The position numbers and the translations under genes were made by a program. The notes beneath the pieces were generated by a model, which was given only the letters and a program-made list of their open reading frames with translations, was not told the origin of the DNA and did no database searches. A stretch of 64,000 bases of DNA from assembly GCA_038502055.1 (NCBI GenBank), contig JAXRKN010000044.1, positions 7,324,501 to 7,388,500 on the forward strand. The letters run 5' to 3'. Source of the DNA: Tanytarsus gracilentus. Its lineage: Eukaryota > Arthropoda > Insecta > Diptera > Chironomidae. Positions 61,801 through 64,000 of this stretch are shown here, piece by piece (positions within the stretch are counted from its first letter, which is position 1; the number at the start of each line of letters is the position of its first letter).

Positions 61801-64000
61801 ATCGAAGGTGCAAAAAATCTCACGAGATTGGAATTAAATAATTGTGGGGGTTGCTAATAGTCGTGGCTTGAAGGGCGAAGAACTTTGTATGTTTTTGATG
61901 TTAGATCTATTGAGATATCCAAAAAATTTATTTTATTTGTAAAGTATTTTTTTATTTTTAAACAAGTTCACAGCAACGCCACAACAACCCCCAGAAGCTC
62001 AAATACAATTAAATTTAAATGCCAATAACATCATCAAACCAACAGCGGAAAATTGCACATTTAAATATTTTTTATTTTATTTTTTTCTCTCATCATTTTC
62101 TATTCCTCATCACATTTATGTTTTCTTTCTCTCATTTTTATATTTCGAGCAATAAATCAGTTGTAATTTCACTTCTTTATACCTGATCTGCATTTTATAT
62201 ATCTTCAACACTTTTCGTTCTGTTGCACATTTTTATGACAGTCGAGAGTGAGAGAGAATAAAAATGCAAGTCAAATGTCAGGTATGGCAAGTATGTGATT
62301 TTCATTTTGTTTTGCACACACGAAGAGTGAAATATAATAAAAAAAAGCAGAGAAGTTGAGAATTAGCGAATGTAATGTCTTTTTTCATATTTTTATATTC
62401 AAACATTTGATTGTTGTTTGTGCAGTGAGTGCAATAAAAATTTGTGTGGTATAAGTGGCGGAGCTCATCGACTTTTCTGAGACGCAAAGAAGTTAAATTA
62501 TATCGTAATTAATCATTTCTGCTGTCATATTTATTTATCAAAATACACAAAGCCGAAAACAATTCAATTCATTTTTATTAGAAAGAGAAAGATGTGAAAT
62601 TATTTTAATATTTTATAAAAGTATATAAGCCTATGTACATCTTTTATATAAACTTAAAAACATCAAGTATATAAAGCTTTGATAACAAATAAATTTAAAT
62701 TGATTGTGTAAATTCCTTAAAATATTTAACTCGCTTCATTTCCAAACTTAATTTAATATTTTATTATTTTTCAGGTGGTGGCAACTTAACGTACGAAATT
62801 CCTCAAGGTATTGCCGATGATTGTTTCACTGTTGACCCGCTGCGTGGAATCGTAACGACGAAAGGCACTTTTGATCGCGAGACAAAAGATTTATATACGG
62901 TGCCAATTTACGTAATGGAATCAATGACATCTCAATTTAAGTCGGGCACCGCCAGCAGCGGTAAGCCGGGAAAGGTCTACAAAACTCAATTCGATGTGGC
63001 AACTCTCGTTATTCGCGTCAATGACATCAACGATCATGCACCTGAATTTCGACCTGGTTCGTGCTATCCACTCGCAATACCCGAAAATAGTGAGCTCTCA
63101 ATCATTCATCGGGTCGTTGCGACAGATCTTGATGAAGGGCCGAATGGTGACATCACATACAGCATCACAGGTACGAATAACATTTTCCTCATTCCTCGAA
63201 GGTTGCTATTAACATTTTTCTTAAGCTAACGGTTCTTGCAAATTCAATTTACATACTCTTTACGACCTCAGACATTTCGCTTTGTCTTCCCATTCTCAAA
63301 TGATTCGCGCGCGGCAAAATGTTCTTAGAAATTGTTTTCCTCATTTTCACTCTTTTTGTTGTACGAGATTCCATCGAAGGTTTGAGTTTTAGTTTGCAAA
63401 AAATTTATAAAGAAAATTGAATTTTTAAAATCAATAAAATTTTAAGACATAAATTTCAAAAATTTTGCTAACCATTACTCAATTAAGAGCCAATCTCGGT
63501 CGGGAGTTGAGAGGTACAGAAAAAAATGTGTCAATTTGAATGCTTCTGTGTTTCAACATGGCAATCGGCGAGATATTATTATGCAATGATACATTAATAA
63601 TCCCCTCGACTCAACGGAAAATGTGTGTGTTTTTGTTGCATTCACTCTGTTTTCTTCTCGCGCAGCTTTTGCCTCTTTTATAACATTTTAATAGCAATTT
63701 TTGTGTTAAATAAAAAATAAAGATTTTTTGGACACTCAAATATTTAAAATTTTAAATCTATTAAATTTAAATTAATTGCCAAATTTTAAATGATTTAAAT
63801 TTAAAGTTTAAATCGAGTGTCCTCCCCCTCGCAATTGCATACTGTATTAATGGCTTATACGTTTTTCTTCATCTCTCCCTGAACAAATCAACAGGTGGTA
63901 ATGTTGGCAATAAATTCAGTATTGACATGCATACGGGCGAATTAACAGCACGTCCATTAGACAGAGAAACACATTCTCGCTATTTTCTACAAATCACCGC
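28071..64000 (+). CDS. ds: Dachsous, giant protocadherin (5' half, exons 1-12 of the coding region)
   Basis: Twelve exons join in frame at GT-AG sites: 28071-28874, 28931-29905, 44368-44548, 44692-45168, 49241-49419, 50368-50774, 50881-50944, 52768-53233, 55964-56478, 58777-59899, 62775-63170 and 63895-64000 (continuing). They encode about 1,897 residues: a signal peptide (about 1-36) and cadherin repeats EC1 to part of EC17. The start ATG has A at -3 and G at +4 and an in-frame stop 9 bases upstream. Dachsous-specific stretches include LAIDHTTGEVRT, INRRQSDKE, VIFLSDDATP and HSQWFQIDAHSGLITT, aligned in the same order as vertebrate DCHS1. Known role: binds Fat across cell borders to set planar polarity and tune Hippo signalling; modified by Four-jointed. 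Drosophila Ds has 27 repeats and about 3,500 residues, so the remaining repeats, membrane segment and cytoplasmic tail lie downstream. No frameshift or stop was found. Confidence 0.95.
28931..29905 (+). CDS. ds: dachsous coding exon 2: EC3 to the start of EC6
   Basis: 325 codons, residues 269-593, phase 0 at both ends. Calcium linkers are DVNDN (346-350), DINDN (457-461) and DVNDN (564-568). LDRE and DxD cadherin motifs occur in each complete repeat. S575 (29849-29851) is the seventh residue of EC6, a second predicted Four-jointed site. Confidence 0.95.
30145..30372. repeat. Inverted-repeat unit, 228 bp
   Basis: The left arm TGAGGGATGGGAATGTT pairs partly with the right arm AAGTTAACATCCCTCG; GAGGGATG is exact on both sides. 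The core is AT-rich. It sits in the giant dachsous intron. Confidence 0.45.
31688..31986. repeat. Inverted-repeat unit, about 299 bp
   Basis: The left arm GGAGGGGAAGAACACTTGAG and right arm CTCTGTCCCGCCCCTGA match at about two thirds of positions. The core is extremely AT-rich. A diverged copy. Confidence 0.35.
33097..33207. repeat. Inverted-repeat unit, 111 bp
   Basis: The left arm is AAGGGGTGTGAAGCT. The right arm AAAGTGTCCCACCCTCGC is close to the family consensus. The core is almost pure A and T. Confidence 0.45.
33466..33486. repeat. (CA)n microsatellite
   Basis: An uninterrupted run of about ten CA units in the giant dachsous intron. It should be length-polymorphic; no other role is suggested. 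Confidence 0.85.
35385..35705. repeat. Degenerate tandem array rich in TATATAAGAG
   Basis: Repeated blocks related to AACTGAAGTATATAAGAG start at 35556, 35592 and 35638 (periods 36 and 46). More diverged GTATATAAAAG-like units lie on both sides. The array is AT-only apart from the CTGAAG and AAGAG positions. A similar short patch occurs near 62620-62670. Confidence 0.7.
38327..38466. repeat. Inverted-repeat unit, 140 bp, well preserved
   Basis: The left arm GAGGGTGAAGAACTTGGGT pairs with the right arm ACCCAAGTGCCTCATCCCTC. ACTTGGGT is exact in both arms and the pairing continues weakly into the AT-rich core. One of the clearest hairpins in the giant intron. Confidence 0.6.
39749..39932. repeat. 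Inverted-repeat unit, 184 bp
   Basis: The left arm AGGGTCGGGACACTA pairs with the right arm TAGTGTCCCACCCCCT. GGGACACTA is exact over nine bases. The core is AT-rich. Confidence 0.6.
41902..41960. repeat. Short inverted-repeat unit, 59 bp
   Basis: The left arm GTGGATGAGAACTTTTGAA and right arm AAAAAGTTGCTCGTCCTT form an imperfect hairpin. The shortest and one of the less certain members of the family. Confidence 0.35.
44368..44548 (+). CDS. ds: dachsous coding exon 3: middle of EC6
   Basis: Residues 594-653 plus one base (phase 1). It carries VSATDPDCG and RSDTGEVCIAGDLDYE, the DxD and LDYE positions of the EC6 fold. A 143-bp intron follows. Confidence 0.92.
44692..45168 (+). CDS. ds: dachsous coding exon 4: end of EC6, EC7, start of EC8
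   Basis: EC6 ends in DLNDN (668-672). EC7 ends in IDSSQRPPIF (774-783), where the DxNDN motif is missing; vertebrate DCHS1 is also degenerate at this border, so the loss is old rather than a sequencing fault. EC8 starts before the donor (phase 1). Confidence 0.93.
46612..46882. repeat. Inverted-repeat unit, 271 bp
   Basis: The left arm TTTGGCAGAGGGTGTGGGAC pairs with the right arm AGTAATTCACCCCTTCCAAA at most outer positions. The AT-rich core is one of the longest in the family. Confidence 0.45.
48002..48084. repeat. Inverted-repeat unit, 83 bp
   Basis: The left arm AGTTGAGGGGAAGAAGACT pairs with the right arm AGAGTGTCTCATCCCTTCAACT. The outer six bases AGTTGA/TCAACT are exact. Confidence 0.55.
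49035..49104. repeat. Inverted-repeat unit, 70 bp
   Basis: The left arm ATTGAGGGGCAAATCACTC (49035-49053) pairs with the right arm GAGTGTTTCAACCCTCAAT (49086-49104) at 15 of 19 positions. A compact, clear hairpin. Confidence 0.6.
49241..49419 (+). CDS. ds: dachsous coding exon 5: EC8
   Basis: Residues 814-872, phase 1 to phase 0. It carries YSIYSGDPNGFFSIDPVTG and LLDHETKSQ, matching the DCHS1 stretch around LSGGDPRGLFSLD. The domain finishes in exon 6. Confidence 0.92.
49420..50367 (+). other. dachsous intron (948 bp) at the end of EC8
   Basis: GT-AG intron joining THTQ-type sequence (GHTQ) to VNIDV in phase 0. AT-rich, with no inverted-repeat unit and nothing further recognised. Confidence 0.7.
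50368..50774 (+). CDS. ds: dachsous coding exon 6: end of EC8 and EC9
   Basis: Residues 873-1007 plus two bases. The EC8 linker is DINDS (879-883), and EC9 ends in DVNDN (1003-1007). S890 (50419-50421) is the seventh residue of EC9, the third predicted Four-jointed site. EC9 has a Ser/Asn-rich insert near GSIPPSNANLVTS. Confidence 0.93.
50881..50944 (+). CDS. ds: dachsous coding exon 7 (64 bp): start of EC10
   Basis: A tiny exon coding SPVFERNEYTIKVLESMPIN and two more residues. It is supported by flanking AG (50879-50880) and GT (50945) and by exact phase matches on both sides. Confidence 0.9.
50945..52767 (+). other. dachsous intron within EC10 (1.8 kb)
   Basis: GT-AG, phase 0, joining NSQ to ILQVNAVDLD. 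AT-rich with no supported gene, RNA or repeat unit. Confidence 0.7.
52768..53233 (+). CDS. ds: dachsous coding exon 8: EC10 and most of EC11
   Basis: Residues 1030-1184 plus one base. It has LDRETRDRYDLTV, linker DSNDN (1124-1128), then VEENLRRGAVVG of EC11, ending at NPIS with a split glycine. Confidence 0.93.
53234..55963 (+). other. dachsous intron within EC11 (2.7 kb)
   Basis: GT-AG, phase 1. It holds one inverted-repeat unit near its 3' end (55790-55889). Small open frames are not protein-like. Confidence 0.7.
55790..55889. repeat. Inverted-repeat unit, 100 bp
   Basis: The left arm AAGGGGTGTGACACTTGGGT pairs with the right arm AAGTGTTCCGCCCCTCG (12 of 15 inner positions). The core itself is a loose A/T palindrome, so the whole unit could fold as one hairpin. 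It lies 75 bp upstream of a dachsous exon. Confidence 0.6.
55964..56478 (+). CDS. ds: dachsous coding exon 9: end of EC11 and EC12
   Basis: Residues 1186-1356. Linkers are DVNDN (1227-1231) and DLNDQ (1340-1344). Typical cadherin motifs EPLDRE, AIDRDNG, SIDPVTGLIRT and LDHEEH are present. Ends in phase 0. Confidence 0.94.
56479..58776 (+). other. dachsous intron (2.3 kb) at the start of EC13
   Basis: GT-AG, phase 0, joining LVFR to VREDVP. Contains the inverted-repeat unit 58458-58700 next to its acceptor. Minus-strand open frames at 57079-57506 are low-complexity and not called. Confidence 0.7.
58458..58700. repeat. Inverted-repeat unit, 243 bp, family type copy
   Basis: The left arm CGAGGGGGTGGAACACT pairs with the right arm AGTGTCCTTCCCCTCG with one gap. 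A clear match to the family consensus, ending 76 bp before dachsous exon 10. Confidence 0.65.
58777..59899 (+). CDS. ds: dachsous coding exon 10: EC13 to EC16
   Basis: 374 codons, residues 1357-1730, the longest exon here. Linkers are DCNDN (1456-1460) and DINDH (1567-1571). EC15 instead ends in IQGSTNNPPRF, without the acidic calcium ligands, and carries an insert KSPNAQNSVSSLISG. It ends in phase 1 after NDN. Confidence 0.95.
60879..60981. repeat. Inverted-repeat unit, 103 bp, with possible target duplication
   Basis: The left arm CGAGGGGTGGACAACT pairs with the right arm GAGTGTACCTCCCCTCG. Uniquely, the flanks resemble each other: AGCATGTGCACAA just before and AGCATGCACAA just after, a direct repeat with a 2-bp indel. 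This is the only copy with a hint of target-site duplication. Confidence 0.65.
61845..61993. repeat. Inverted-repeat unit, 149 bp
   Basis: The outer arms TGGGGGTTG (61845-61853) and CAACCCCCA (61985-61993) are exact, and GTGGC and GAACTT recur inside both arms. The arm sequence is shifted relative to other members, so membership is likely but not certain. Confidence 0.5.
62775..63170 (+). CDS. ds: dachsous coding exon 11: end of EC16 and start of EC17
   Basis: Codons 1732-1862, phase 1 at both ends. It has FTVDPLRGIVTTKGTFDRE, an inserted Ser/Gly/Lys-rich loop (SGTASSGKPGK), linker DINDH (1814-1818) and the start of EC17 with ATDLDEGPNGDITYS. Confidence 0.94.
63171..63894 (+). other. dachsous intron within EC17 (724 bp)
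   Basis: GT-AG, phase 1 (split glycine between SIT and GNV). It holds a partial inverted-repeat unit at 63728-63832. Confidence 0.75.
63728..63832. repeat. Inverted-repeat unit, left arm partly lost
   Basis: GGACACTC (63730-63737) pairs exactly with GAGTGTCC (63815-63822). The right arm continues TCCCCCTCGC as in the consensus, but the left outer part has decayed. The core is only A and T with few exceptions. Confidence 0.5.
63895..64000 (+). CDS. ds: dachsous coding exon 12 (cut by window end): EC17
   Basis: Begins with GNVGNKFSIDMHTGELTARP after a phase-1 acceptor, then LDRETHSRYFLQITA, all typical of the second half of a cadherin repeat. The exon is open at the window edge. Confidence 0.92.

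Larger units (their letters stand above)
59900..62774 (+). other. dachsous intron within EC16 (2.9 kb)
   Basis: GT-AG, phase 1 (split glycine). It contains two inverted-repeat units (60879-60981 and 61845-61993). No other feature is supported. Confidence 0.7.

Noticed and set aside
1..64000. CRISPR arrays, bacterial operons, rRNA genes or viral integrations
   Set aside because: None seen. The DNA is eukaryotic with spliced genes, and no array of regularly spaced direct repeats or viral-type protein was recognised.

Overview
The window reads as nuclear DNA of an insect, most likely a fly of the midge type. It is AT-rich, its short introns are 52-80 bp with GT-AG borders, TATA and TCAGT initiator signals are visible, and its genes have clear insect relatives. 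The species cannot be fixed from the sequence alone, and the nematoceran guess is an inference. All gene models lie on the + strand and were built by joining exons at GT-AG sites that keep the reading frame.

Layout. (1) 1-472 is the 3' end of an unrecognised gene (two exons, 58-bp intron). (2) 2392-4685 is a complete four-exon gene for a TBC-domain Rab GTPase-activating protein of the TBC1D15/17 type (646 aa). (3) 4686-13415 is gene-free. It holds a 478-bp retroposon-like insertion flanked by a 22-bp target-site duplication (6603-7080). (4) 13416-15284 is a small complete gene: TATA box, initiator, an 80-bp intron that completes the signal peptide, a secreted leucine-rich-repeat protein of 545 aa, and a poly(A) signal. 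(5) 15285-27964 is gene-free. It contains an 827-bp internally deleted hAT transposon with 8-bp target duplications (21499-22325), a GAGA-rich stretch near 19.2-20.5 kb, and probably the unseen promoter and 5' noncoding exon of the next gene. (6) 28071-64000 is the first half of the giant protocadherin gene dachsous: twelve coding exons (about 1,897 residues, cadherin repeats 1 to 17), separated by introns of 56 bp to 14.5 kb, and running off the window end.

Biology. Dachsous is the heterophilic ligand of the protocadherin Fat in planar polarity and Hippo growth control. Serines at the seventh position of cadherin repeats 3, 6 and 9 (S250, S575, S890) match the positions at which Four-jointed kinase is reported to modify Drosophila Dachsous. 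Two repeat borders lack the calcium-binding DxNDN motif.

The least expected structure is a family of about 18 small inverted-repeat units scattered through intergenic DNA and the dachsous introns, and absent from exons. Each has an AT-rich core of roughly 30-270 bp bracketed by GC-rich arms, with left arms like CGAGGGGTGGNACACT and right arms its reverse complement. They look like decayed copies of one foldback or MITE-type element, but this was recognised by eye and needs a computed test.
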